A stretch of 26,352 bases of DNA. It comes from JBBAEA01 sp041656175 (GTDB taxonomy: Bacteria; Myxococcota_A; Bradymonadia; UBA4248). The notes beneath the pieces are model-generated. The model was given only the letters and a program-made list of their open reading frames with translations, did not search any database and was not told the DNA's origin. Below, one piece after another: positions 8,995-16,020 of the stretch (position 1 is its first letter; every line of letters starts with the position of its first letter). A program made the translations under genes and the position numbers. Location: NCBI GenBank assembly GCA_041656175.1, contig JBBAEA010000036.1, positions 1 through 26,352 on the forward strand, written 5' to 3'.

Positions 8995-9936
8995 CTAGTC
9001 CCGTAGACTTTTGCCGGTCAACGTCAAGAAAACATCATCGAGCGTTGGCTTCTGTAACGAAATACTCTCTATCTCCAAAATTCCCGATAACTTCCCCAAT
9101 ACCTCCACCAAATCCACATCACCCCGAGGAGCGGGAATCTTTATCGCCCCATGCTCCAAAACATATGCACCCAATCGCTCACGCAACAATGCCGAATCTG
9201 GAAACTCTCCGCCCTTCGGAAGCACTGAAATTGTCGCAGCCCCCAGACTTGCCTTCAACTCCTCAGGGCTACCCGAAGCTATCTTCTGACCACGATCCAA
9301 AATGATGACCTCATCGCACAACGCCTCCGCCTCGCCCATGATATTTGTCGTCACAAAAATCGTCTTATGATACTCACGTTGACTGCGGATATACTCCCAT
9401 ATCTTATGCGTGCTTTGTACATCAACACCGAGCGTCGGCTCATCCAAAAGTAAAATCTCGGGATCATTAAGTAGTGCGCGACCGATACCTAGCCGCCGAC
9501 TCATACCTCCCGAAAAGTTGCGCACGAGCTCATTGGCCCTGTCACTCAAATCAACTAAATTCAAAATCTCATCAATCCTTGCCTTCGCGCCACGCTGCGA
9601 CGCCAAATACAAACTCGCATGAAACCTCAGATTCTCGCGCGCCGAAAGCTCTGGATACAACGCCGTATCCTGCGGCAATAAACCGATGCTGCGCCGAACG
9701 CGCCGATAATCCCTCACAGGATCCAAACCCGAAACCCTGACCGTTCCCCTGTCTGGCTTGTACAAACCCGTTATTAGGTTCAAAAGCGTCGTCTTACCTG
9801 CGCCGTTTGGGCCAATCAAACCATAAATACGCCCAGGATATGCGCTAAGCGAAAGCTGATCCGTTCGCTTAACACCACCAAGAATTTTAACGACATCTGA
9901 CAGCCTCACCGCCGCTTCCACTCTCACACTACACAT
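8995..9936 (-). CDS. ABC transporter ATP-binding protein (drug/polyketide-export type)
   Basis: Cytoplasmic ATPase of the exporter, about 313 residues. The nucleotide-binding domain is complete: Walker A GPNGAGKTT, Q-loop LLPQDTALYPELS, signature FSGGMSRRLGIGRALL, Walker B LLLDEPTLGVD, and a switch region in FVTTNIMGEAEALCD where Asn occupies the position usually held by His. The extended C-terminal part ending LQKPTLDDVFLTLTGKSLRD is the DrrA/CcmA-like tail common in ABC-2 exporters. Of the tandem starts GTG-ATG-ATG, the second ATG (9936) sits 5 bases after GGAGG. It overlaps the end of the TetR gene, consistent with one transcript. Confidence 0.92.
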   Translation of the reverse strand: MCSVRVEAAVRLSDVVKILGGVKRTDQLSLSAYPGRIYGLIGPNGAGKTTLLNLITGLYKPDRGTVRVSGLDPVRDYRRVRRSIGLLPQDTALYPELSARENLRFHASLYLASQRGAKARIDEILNLVDLSDRANELVRNFSGGMSRRLGIGRALLNDPEILLLDEPTLGVDVQSTHKIWEYIRSQREYHKTIFVTTNIMGEAEALCDEVIILDRGQKIASGSPEELKASLGAATISVLPKGGEFPDSALLRERLGAYVLEHGAIKIPAPRGDVDLVEVLGKLSGILEIESISLQKPTLDDVFLTLTGKSLRD

Positions 9937-10540
9937 CATCACCTCCTAGTGACCTATCAGCCCGAACGTTAAAAATCCCCGCACGCAAAATCTCCATTAT
10001 CACCTCGCCTACCGCTGTGCCCGTAACTCCATGCTCCAAAAAATACGCGGGTTGATACATCCCTCGAACTAACGTCAAAATCATCGACGCCATCAGCGAT
10101 GCATCCAAATCGCCACGAACTACACCCCGCTTCTGCTCCTCACACAACAAATGACGCAAAACCTCCTCCTTTTTCCGTCGTGCCGCATCTATCCGCTCCC
10201 ACAACTCTGGCAGACTATTCTCCAAATCTGACAAGAATACTGCATCCATCTTCCCATAAATCTGCGCAATCACCTCCATCCCGCTACCCAACTTCTCCAA
10301 CAAACTCCCATTACCCTCCAACAACGCCCCCATCTCCCGTTCCGCCTCACTCAAAAGACGATCGATTACCCCCGACGCAAGCTCATACTTACCTGCAAAA
10401 ACCGTGTATAACGTCGTCTTGCTTATACGCGCCTCCCGCGCAACCTCATTTAAGTTGAAACGCTTAAATCCATAGCGGAACAACGCCCGCTCCGATAAAT
10501 CCAAGAGCAGCTGCTCCAAATCTTCCCGCTCATATGCCAT
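9929..10540 (-). CDS. TetR/AcrR-family transcriptional regulator
   Basis: A 203-residue regulator, first gene of the efflux operon. The N-terminal helix-turn-helix is typical of TetR: RALFRYGFKRFNLNEVAREA, then ISKTTLYTVFAGKYEL at about 40-55. The C-terminal two thirds is helical and would bind a ligand or dimerise. The start ATG follows a good GAGGTGAT ribosome site. The gene is transcribed from a promoter at 10590-10617 that carries a palindrome over its start region. The inference is self-repression of the whole tetR-ABC operon, relieved by the exported compound or a relative of it. Confidence 0.9.
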   Translation of the reverse strand: MAYEREDLEQLLLDLSERALFRYGFKRFNLNEVAREARISKTTLYTVFAGKYELASGVIDRLLSEAEREMGALLEGNGSLLEKLGSGMEVIAQIYGKMDAVFLSDLENSLPELWERIDAARRKKEEVLRHLLCEEQKRGVVRGDLDASLMASMILTLVRGMYQPAYFLEHGVTGTAVGEVIMEILRAGIFNVRADRSLGGDDV

Positions 10541-10563
10541 TATATCACCTCAAATCAAACCTT

Positions 10564-10591
10564 TTGAACTCAAACGGTTCATTGAGTCCAA
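10564..10591 (-). promoter_or_regulatory. Probable TetR operator palindrome
   Basis: An inverted repeat with arms TTGAACTCAA and TTGAGTCCAA (9 of 10 complementary) separated by 8 bases. It lies between the -10 box and the ribosome site of the TetR gene. Its size and position are typical of an autoregulatory TetR-family operator. Confidence 0.62.
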
Positions 10592-10617
10592 TTTAGCCGA
10601 ATAAAGCATAATGTCAA
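10590..10617 (-). promoter_or_regulatory. Promoter of the tetR-ABC efflux operon
   Basis: Reads on the minus strand as a perfect -35 TTGACA (10617-10612), a 16-base spacer and a -10 TAAATT (10595-10590). Transcription would begin inside the palindrome 10564-10591, about 45 bases ahead of the TetR start codon. Confidence 0.62.
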
Positions 10618-10662
10618 GTATTTTCTCCACCTCAACCATTCATCCACCCGTGCTTAGTTTTG

Positions 10663-10776
10663 TACTCGTTTCACGCGGGATAAAAGCGCTGGTTATGGCC
10701 TGTAATACCGCGTCCGCGTTTTATGAAAGCTCGCTTCGATGATGTAGAGCATGTTGAGCTCTAGGGAAGGTCTGAT
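10663..10776 (+). pseudogene. murI: Decayed, internally deleted copy of murI
   Basis: Bases 10663-10718 match the intact murI at 5934-5989 with 1 mismatch in 56. Bases 10721-10776 match 6516-6571 with 2 mismatches in 56, including the stop codon and 12 bases of 3' flank. The 526 bases between these blocks in the intact gene are replaced by TT. The remnant has no start, lacks most of the enzyme and cannot be functional. It is in the same orientation as the real gene and lies behind the efflux operon promoter, so the operon is bracketed by direct repeats of murI sequence. Confidence 0.88.
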
Positions 10777-10911
10777 CAATATAAAAATTGCCGAAAAAGC
10801 AGCTAGAAAAAAACAACGAAAGTCAGGCATATTTTCAAAATAAAGTAATAAAATCAATGCTCTAAATACAAAATTGGCTTCTAAGGGCGATAACCCTAGA
10901 CGGGCTTTGGG

Positions 10912-11085
10912 TAGGGCAAACGCAAAGTCCTGTTTCGCCAAAAACTGGACGGGGCGTCGCGGGGTGTCCCCGCGGAGGGGGTAGTGTCAAACCCGCGCAC
11001 AGCGCGGGGTTGACACGTAGGGGGAGACTTCCCCCAGCAAAATAAAAGCTTAAAAACCGCCAAATACACGACTTTGCGGTCGCCC
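10912..11085 (-). repeat. Structured intergenic repeat, type A, copy A3 (most complete)
   Basis: Inverted relative to A1, A2 and A4. It holds the same three hairpins (head hairpin about 11020-11035, GTGTCAA/TTGACAC stem, CGCGGGG-ACA-CCCCGCG). Its ends are imperfect inverted repeats: GGGCAAACGCAAAGTC on the left, and on the right the complement of GGGCGACCGCAAAGTC. This gives it the look of a roughly 170-bp MITE. Of the long gap 10541-11345, bases 10777-10911 hold nothing recognised, and 11086-11345 hold a palindrome and a promoter. Confidence 0.84.
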
Positions 11086-11128
11086 CAGGCGGTAGCCACA
11101 ATAAATCAGGGCTTCGCTAAGTAGTTCA

Positions 11129-11143
11129 TTGAACGTGGTTCAA
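11129..11143. promoter_or_regulatory. Perfect palindrome TTGAAC-GTG-GTTCAA
   Basis: A 6+6 base inverted repeat with a 3-base centre, about 110 bases upstream of the promoter of the 11346 gene. Its half-site TTGAAC equals the outer part of one arm of the TetR operator at 10564. It could be a second binding site for that or another regulator; this is only a pattern match. Confidence 0.3.
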
Positions 11144-11235
11144 AGTACTCTTAGCTCGCAAGCAACGCAAGATCGGAAATAGCTAAGCCATTACTAGCGT
11201 TGTTGTGTAGTGGTGTCCGATACCTTGCTACTTGG

Positions 11236-11263
11236 CTGACAGGCTGTTACTTAGGGCTAAAAT
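11236..11263 (+). promoter_or_regulatory. Promoter of the PDZ/AAA+ membrane regulator gene
   Basis: A -35 CTGACA (5 of 6 consensus), a 16-base spacer and a -10 TAAAAT (5 of 6) are followed by a leader of about 75 bases. The leader includes a small hairpin ATGGC/GCCAT at 11308-11325 and is very AT-rich near the start codon. Confidence 0.5.
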
Positions 11264-11345
11264 GTTGTATGTATCGTATGGGGCGCGGGGATTTTGGTAT
11301 TTTCAACATGGCTATATTTTGCCATAAAATATAAATAATTTCTTT

Positions 11346-14300
11346 ATGCAATCTACCAACACAAAACCTAGCCATAAGAGTACACGTATTCATAATGGTT
11401 TGCTTGCTCTCGCAGTACTGCTCTTTATTGGCAGTCTACTGCTCAGTCTCAAGGCGCCAAGCCTAGATTTTGAACTCGCCACTCAAGCGGTTTCAGGCCA
11501 AAATAGCCTCGTTGTTCAGGCTAGCGCTAACAATTCCGATGACGCTCTGCGCGTTGGAGACCAAATCGAAGCCGTTAACGGCAAAATCGTACGCAGTCGA
11601 GCAGAGTTCTGGTACCAACTCCTATTTGCCAAAGACAAGAGCGCAGAGATTACGGTAAAGCGCTACGGAACGCTTTTTCAACGCCAACTCAGTCCAGCAT
11701 CCTTTGCAGCGGGCGGGATTCCTCTTGGATTGCGTCGCGGGGACAAACCCGTACGCATGACATCGGCCAAGGGTGGCGATGTTGTTGTTTTAGAGGACAT
11801 AGACTTTGAGGCACTAAAAGATTGGGTCGAGGGTCAGTGTGAGGAACTTGGTTGTTTGGTTACCTTTAGGCGGAGCGAGGATTTACAAAATATTAGCATA
11901 AAACTGTACAACAACACAGCGCGTACAAGTTTTGTGTTAATGAGTTTGCTGATTTTACTCATGATGGGAAGCACTTGGATGCAACGAAGACGCCGCATCA
12001 AGCAGTGGAGCGATACATCCTTCACCTTGCTAAACCTCTCTCTGCTTACAGGTTTCGCTGCCCTACTTCACCTCGGTATCGGCCCCTCGCAGCTTTGCAT
12101 GCCGCCGCTTTTTTTACTTACGCTTATAGGGCTTGGGCTCTTTAAGGTCTTCCACCTCGCTCTGCACCTCAACCTACGCTCATCCCCCTCCATCAAAGAG
12201 CGCGCTCTTCGCGTGGTTCTCTATATTGGCCCCATAGCCACACTCGTTTTCCCAACCTTCATGCTCCTCAAATCTATGAATCTTTTGTGGGGGGGAAGCG
12301 TATCGGCCGAGATGGAGTTACGCATTGATACCATGCGTTTGTTGGTTATTTTATGGTTTTTGCTCTACACCGCATTAGATGCGGCACTTTGCATTTGGCA
12401 CCACTTTACCATCAAGAAAACCCCGTTTTCACAGAAGATTAAGTTTTCGGATATCACTTTAATTATAGGCTTCTTCCTAGCGCTTGCCGCTTTCATATAC
12501 TTGCCCACTAACCACCAGCGATTGGTCTGGTTCTTGATCGCATCGATCATCGTTCAATTAATAGGCGACTTTATTGAGAGCATCAAAAAATCGGACGGCA
12601 GCGACTTCGTGTGTAGCCAAGGCATACTGTCAACTTCAGTGGTTAGGGATCTTCTACATAAAGCACAGAGCATCGTTGGCAATGATTACTCCGTCTTTGT
12701 ACTTGTAGATAGGCCAAACGACAAACACTGCGTCGGTCTCACTCTCGATGAAGACGAATCTAGTCTAAGCGGTATCACGGTTGTTGCACTCGAAGCGATT
12801 TGGAAGGATTTCTTGGAAGTCTTGCGCACAGAAGGCGGTGTATTTCCTAGAGCTGAAACTGCAGTAGACGAAGCTGACCCCATCCCGGGTATGGCTTACC
12901 AACTTGGAATCGCTTTAGCATGGCCTCTTTTGGATGCGGCCGCGGGTTCATTGACCAGTCTTAGTTTTGTCGTACTACAGCACGATGAAGATGAAACAAC
13001 AACGCCCCCGAGTCTTGCACAAAGAGCTGCACTTAATCTCATGCGTGCGGATTTTATTCGTGCTTCTACGACTTTTGCCTATCTTTCGGCAGAACTGAGC
13101 TTACAAAATCAAGACATTGCCATTGGATCACCGATGAGCCCTTCACAGTTTTTGCGCACCGCGCAGATCCTAGCGGCAAGTACCGTCTTGCCAGCACAAG
13201 CGCTGCCGCACGGTCTTCTCGATGAAGAGGAAACCGACGTTCATCAGGAAGAAGAAAATTCCAAAGCCGATGACACGCTTGATGCTTACCTAGATCCAGA
13301 CTTAACCCTCAACCCCTTTGAGGCGGAAACCAAGATTTTGGAAGACCACGTTCAGCAGCTTCAATCCCAGATTATTGCGTTGCAAAACCAGCAATTACGC
13401 AACTTCGCCTTGAGTGAAATCGAGCTAACCCAAGACCAAGTCGAGTGCCTCAACGATATTATAGCCATCGGCGCGCCCCTATTGTTGCTCGGTGAGAGCG
13501 GAGTGGGTAAGCAGCTGCTAGCGCTCGCGGCCCATAATTCCATGGGTGGAGGAACTTTTTTGAGCATAGACGTAGCGCAGCTCCCACTAGCCGTTTTGGG
13601 GCTAGAACTCTTTGGCGAGAACGATGAGGGCGGCCTCATTAAAGCGGCTGTGGGGGGGAGTTTGCTCATCAATAACGTCGATAGGCTCAATATTGAACTT
13701 ATCAACGATATTATGGATGCTGCCGAAGCGCTGCAGAATGAGGAAGCTATACGCTTATTCTTCTCTATTAACTCAAAATTCGATGAAATAGCCTGTGAGG
13801 GCGTGCAACGCTGCGACCTACAAATCCCCGAGAAATATCGCGAAATTGCTGAGAACTGCGATGCAGAAATCGTTTTCCTCCCCCCCCTTCGTATGCAGGA
13901 GAACGCGCTACAGATCGCTGAATTTTTTATGTACAAGGAGGCGATGCACTTTGAGAAGCCCATCACGCGTATTGACGCTGAAGCGATGGATGCCCTTAAA
14001 GCCTACCAGTGGCCTGGCAACTTTGGAGAGTTACACGGCGTCATTGCCCAGGCGGTTATGCGCTGCCAAACTAAAACTCTCACCCTGGCGGACCTCGGAC
14101 GTGATTTCGAGAACTATGGTGCGCGCACGAGTTCCGTAACCATGAGTTTTGAGGACTCGGAACGCTTGCGAGAGCAAGTGCAGTTTATGCAAGCACTCAA
14201 CGAAACGCAGCAAAATCTCATTCAAGAGTTACGAGAGAGAATCGAAACCTTGGAAAAAGCACCAAAACTTAGTTTGGTAGAACAAAATGATGAAACACAA

Positions 14301-14456
14301 AGCAGTTTACTCGAAGGGACATTCCATGAAATTGAGTACAAGCTGCTACAAGGCTTGCTGCAAAAATACGGCAACGACAAAGAAGAAGCCTTAAAACACT
14401 TGGAACTAAGCCGTACGATCTTCTTTAATAAACTTGGAAAACACGGCTTGAATTGA
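11346..14456 (+). CDS. Membrane-bound regulator: PDZ, seven TM, GAF-like, degenerate bEBP AAA+ and Fis-type HTH
   Basis: A 1036-residue protein. Order: TM helix 18-36; periplasmic PDZ-like domain (about 45-115, with LRVGDQIEAVNGK); a second extracytoplasmic stretch to 194; seven TM helices at about 195-212, 224-246, 251-275, 288-308, 329-351, 368-386 and 392-410; a GAF-like region (about 420-600); an acidic coiled linker; an AAA+ module resembling sigma-54 activators; and a Fis-like HTH at the C-terminus (KYGNDKEEALKHLELSRTIFFNKL). Walker A GESGVGK (716-722) is kept. The GAFTGA loop is absent (LFGENDEGGLIKAA replaces it) and Walker B reads GGSLLINNVDRL with Asn776/Asn777 where Asp-Glu is expected. 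WPGNFGEL at 889 matches the conserved WPGNxREL. It is therefore unlikely to drive sigma-54 and is more likely a DNA-binding membrane sensor. No clear ribosome site precedes the ATG. Confidence 0.85.
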   Translation: MQSTNTKPSHKSTRIHNGLLALAVLLFIGSLLLSLKAPSLDFELATQAVSGQNSLVVQASANNSDDALRVGDQIEAVNGKIVRSRAEFWYQLLFAKDKSAEITVKRYGTLFQRQLSPASFAAGGIPLGLRRGDKPVRMTSAKGGDVVVLEDIDFEALKDWVEGQCEELGCLVTFRRSEDLQNISIKLYNNTARTSFVLMSLLILLMMGSTWMQRRRRIKQWSDTSFTLLNLSLLTGFAALLHLGIGPSQLCMPPLFLLTLIGLGLFKVFHLALHLNLRSSPSIKERALRVVLYIGPIATLVFPTFMLLKSMNLLWGGSVSAEMELRIDTMRLLVILWFLLYTALDAALCIWHHFTIKKTPFSQKIKFSDITLIIGFFLALAAFIYLPTNHQRLVWFLIASIIVQLIGDFIESIKKSDGSDFVCSQGILSTSVVRDLLHKAQSIVGNDYSVFVLVDRPNDKHCVGLTLDEDESSLSGITVVALEAIWKDFLEVLRTEGGVFPRAETAVDEADPIPGMAYQLGIALAWPLLDAAAGSLTSLSFVVLQHDEDETTTPPSLAQRAALNLMRADFIRASTTFAYLSAELSLQNQDIAIGSPMSPSQFLRTAQILAASTVLPAQALPHGLLDEEETDVHQEEENSKADDTLDAYLDPDLTLNPFEAETKILEDHVQQLQSQIIALQNQQLRNFALSEIELTQDQVECLNDIIAIGAPLLLLGESGVGKQLLALAAHNSMGGGTFLSIDVAQLPLAVLGLELFGENDEGGLIKAAVGGSLLINNVDRLNIELINDIMDAAEALQNEEAIRLFFSINSKFDEIACEGVQRCDLQIPEKYREIAENCDAEIVFLPPLRMQENALQIAEFFMYKEAMHFEKPITRIDAEAMDALKAYQWPGNFGELHGVIAQAVMRCQTKTLTLADLGRDFENYGARTSSVTMSFEDSERLREQVQFMQALNETQQNLIQELRERIETLEKAPKLSLVEQNDETQSSLLEGTFHEIEYKLLQGLLQKYGNDKEEALKHLELSRTIFFNKLGKHGLN

Positions 14457-14503
14457 TATTGTCTTACTGGCGTTAATTCTACGCCCACAAAAAAAGGAAA
14501 ACC

Positions 14504-14794
14504 ATGGCAAAAATCGAAAAAACCATAAAGCATAACTTAGATCTGGACAGTGCCAAGACCAAAGCCGCAGACCTTATCTCGGCGCTTGAAACTAAATACC
14601 CTTCGATCATCAACGACGTTAACTGGAGCGATGACAAAAGCTCAGCCTCCGTCAAGGGGAAAATGTTCAGCGGCGACTTCAACGTCGACGAAAACGAATT
14701 AGCCATCAAAATCGAACTCGGCTTCTTGGCTTCGCCCTTCAAAGGCAGAATCGAGACTGAACTTGAGGAACAGCTCAAGGACTTTACGGCATAA
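14504..14794 (+). CDS. Polyhydroxyalkanoic acid system-type small protein (PHA_gran_rgn family)
   Basis: A 96-residue soluble protein. The N-terminal pattern 'I.....H.L....A...A..L...L' and the closing segment IELGFLASPFKGRIETELEEQL match the PHA_gran_rgn (PF09650) family, whose members share '.LGFL.SPLKG.IE.EI...L'. Some members are linked to polyhydroxyalkanoate granules, but most have no known role, and no PHA synthesis gene is visible here. AAGGA lies 6 bases before the ATG. The gene is 47 bases behind the 11346 gene and may be read through from it. It ends at a terminator shared with rplC. Confidence 0.75.
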   Translation: MAKIEKTIKHNLDLDSAKTKAADLISALETKYPSIINDVNWSDDKSSASVKGKMFSGDFNVDENELAIKIELGFLASPFKGRIETELEEQLKDFTA

Positions 14795-14799
14795 AGATC

Positions 14800-14835
14800 A
14801 AAAAAAAAGCGCGTTTTCTAACGCGCTTTTTTTTT
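14800..14835. terminator. Bidirectional intrinsic terminator between the small PHA-type gene and rplC
   Basis: The stem AGCGCGTT / AACGCGCT has a TTCT loop, with an A-run on the left and a T-run on the right. It can therefore terminate both converging transcripts. Confidence 0.9.
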
Positions 14836-14843
14836 AGCTTCTA

Positions 14844-15515
14844 TTAACGGCGACGTTTCACCGCATCCGTTATCCGCACGACCGAACCATTGGCACCAGG
14901 AATCGCGCCCGTTACCAAAATAAGACTGTTGTCCACGTCTACTGAATGAACTTTTAGATTCTGAACCGTAACTTTTTCATTACCCATTTGTCCAGCCATC
15001 TTTTTACCTTTCATAACGCGTCCTGGCGTCGAAGTTGCGCCCAGCGAACCACCGTGACGGAAGGTCTCATGCACACCGTGGGAGCGCCGCGAACCACCAT
15101 AATTGTGTCGTTTCATGACACCACTAAAGCCGCAACCCTTACTCGTACCTGTCACATCAATATACTCACCCGCCGTAAAGAGGTCTGCTTTGAGCTCTTG
15201 ACCTTGCTCATATTTATCAACTTCCTTCGCGCTTAACCGAACTTCGTGCAAGGATTTCTTAGGACTTACCGAGTTTGCTTTAAAAACGCCCAGTTTCGGC
15301 TTATTTAATTTGTAATGCGTCTCGCCTTCATAAACGCAGCTTCGCGCATCCTCAAAACCCAAAACTATGGCATCATAGCCATCCGCACCTTGTGCCGACT
15401 TTTTGCGCACCACTGTACAAGGCCCAACCTTCACAACCGAAACCGCGACGCACTCACCGTTTTCCAAAAAAACTTGCGTCATTCCTACTTTACGACCAAT
15501 AATCGACTTTGCCAT
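14844..15515 (-). CDS. rplC: 50S ribosomal protein L3
   Basis: A 223-residue core protein of the large subunit that sits near the peptidyl-transferase centre and binds 23S rRNA early in assembly. Motifs: GRKVGMTQVF at the start, DVTGTSKGCGFSGVMKRHNYGG, HRHGG-like FRHGGSLGATSTPGRVMKGKKMAGQMGN, and a basic C-terminus. Where E. coli has the methylated Gln150 (SIGQNQTPG), this protein has Ala (SLGATSTPG), so it is not a substrate for PrmB at that site. The ATG follows a good GGAGAG ribosome site. Unusually, it is not in an S10-type operon: nothing else is co-oriented within 500 bases on either side. Confidence 0.96.
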   Translation of the reverse strand: MAKSIIGRKVGMTQVFLENGECVAVSVVKVGPCTVVRKKSAQGADGYDAIVLGFEDARSCVYEGETHYKLNKPKLGVFKANSVSPKKSLHEVRLSAKEVDKYEQGQELKADLFTAGEYIDVTGTSKGCGFSGVMKRHNYGGSRRSHGVHETFRHGGSLGATSTPGRVMKGKKMAGQMGNEKVTVQNLKVHSVDVDNSLILVTGAIPGANGSVVRITDAVKRRR

Positions 15516-15624
15516 TACTACTCTCCTAAGGACCGAATCTCACGCGACCGCCATCCTTCATGCCCATCAAATTATGAGGGCAAAACCACTAGCTCCTGCA
15601 ACACCATTGCGCAAAAGCGCACAA

Positions 15625-15653
15625 GCACTAGCTCAAATACAAAAAATTGTCAA
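15625..15653 (-). promoter_or_regulatory. Likely promoter region of rplC
   Basis: A perfect -35 TTGACA reads on the minus strand at 15653-15648, about 135 bases upstream of the rplC start. The hexamer 17 bases downstream (TAGTGC) is a poor -10. The leader includes a GCGC-TTTT-GCGC hairpin (15609-15620). This is the only promoter-like signal seen for the gene. Confidence 0.4.
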
Positions 15654-15718
15654 GCAAAGTTTTTTGTATACATCTATCCACACGCCGTTTGAGCATTGAA
15701 CCTTATGGCGCACTCTGG

Positions 15719-15863
15719 TGGGGGAAGTCTCCCCCTCGGCAAAGCTTCCTCAGAAATTACGCGAAATTCGCAAAAAAAACGTCTTGTATGCGCTTTTTCG
15801 CGCATCCAAGACGTTTTTTGCGAATTTTAGCGTAATTTCTTCGGTGATCTTTGCCTACCCCCT
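15719..15863 (+). repeat. Structured intergenic repeat, type B, copy B2 with a very long internal hairpin
   Basis: The head hairpin GGGGGAAGTCTCCCCC (15720-15735) is followed by TCGGCAAAGCTTCCTC. A nearly complete stem-loop of about 87 bases (15753-15839) comes next, with arms including TTCGCAAAAAA, ACGTCTTG and ATGCGC and a TTTTTC loop. The tail is GGTGATCTTTGCCTACCCCCTC. GGCAAAG near the head and CTTTGCC near the tail form a terminal inverted pair. The gap 15516-16020 otherwise holds the rplC promoter and a terminator. Confidence 0.85.
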
Positions 15864-15961
15864 CCCATCCTATGGCCACCCCCAAGTTAAAGCATGCCAG
15901 AAAATAGCCGCATTGCTGCTTTCGCGCAAATCGGCTGTAAACTATACAAGGTGTTTTCACT

Positions 15962-15994
15962 AAAAAAAAGCGCCAAGGCAATAAACCCTAGCGC
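15962..15994 (-). terminator. Intrinsic terminator of the DUF4157 gene
   Basis: On the minus strand, the stem GCGCTAGGG / CCTTGGCGC (9 pairs including two G-T) has a 7-base loop and is followed by eight T. It lies 26 bases past the stop codon. Confidence 0.75.
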
Positions 15995-16020
15995 AATTTT
16001 AGTGTGTGCTTTTACTTAAA

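Noticed and set aside
10862..11101. Two open frames of 79 and 67 codons on the minus strand
   Set aside because: Translations of repeat A3 in two frames, matching the frames in A1; treated as spurious.
13650..13690. Functional Walker B in the AAA+ module
   Set aside because: The position reads GGSLLINNVDRL; the acidic pair required for hydrolysis is absent.
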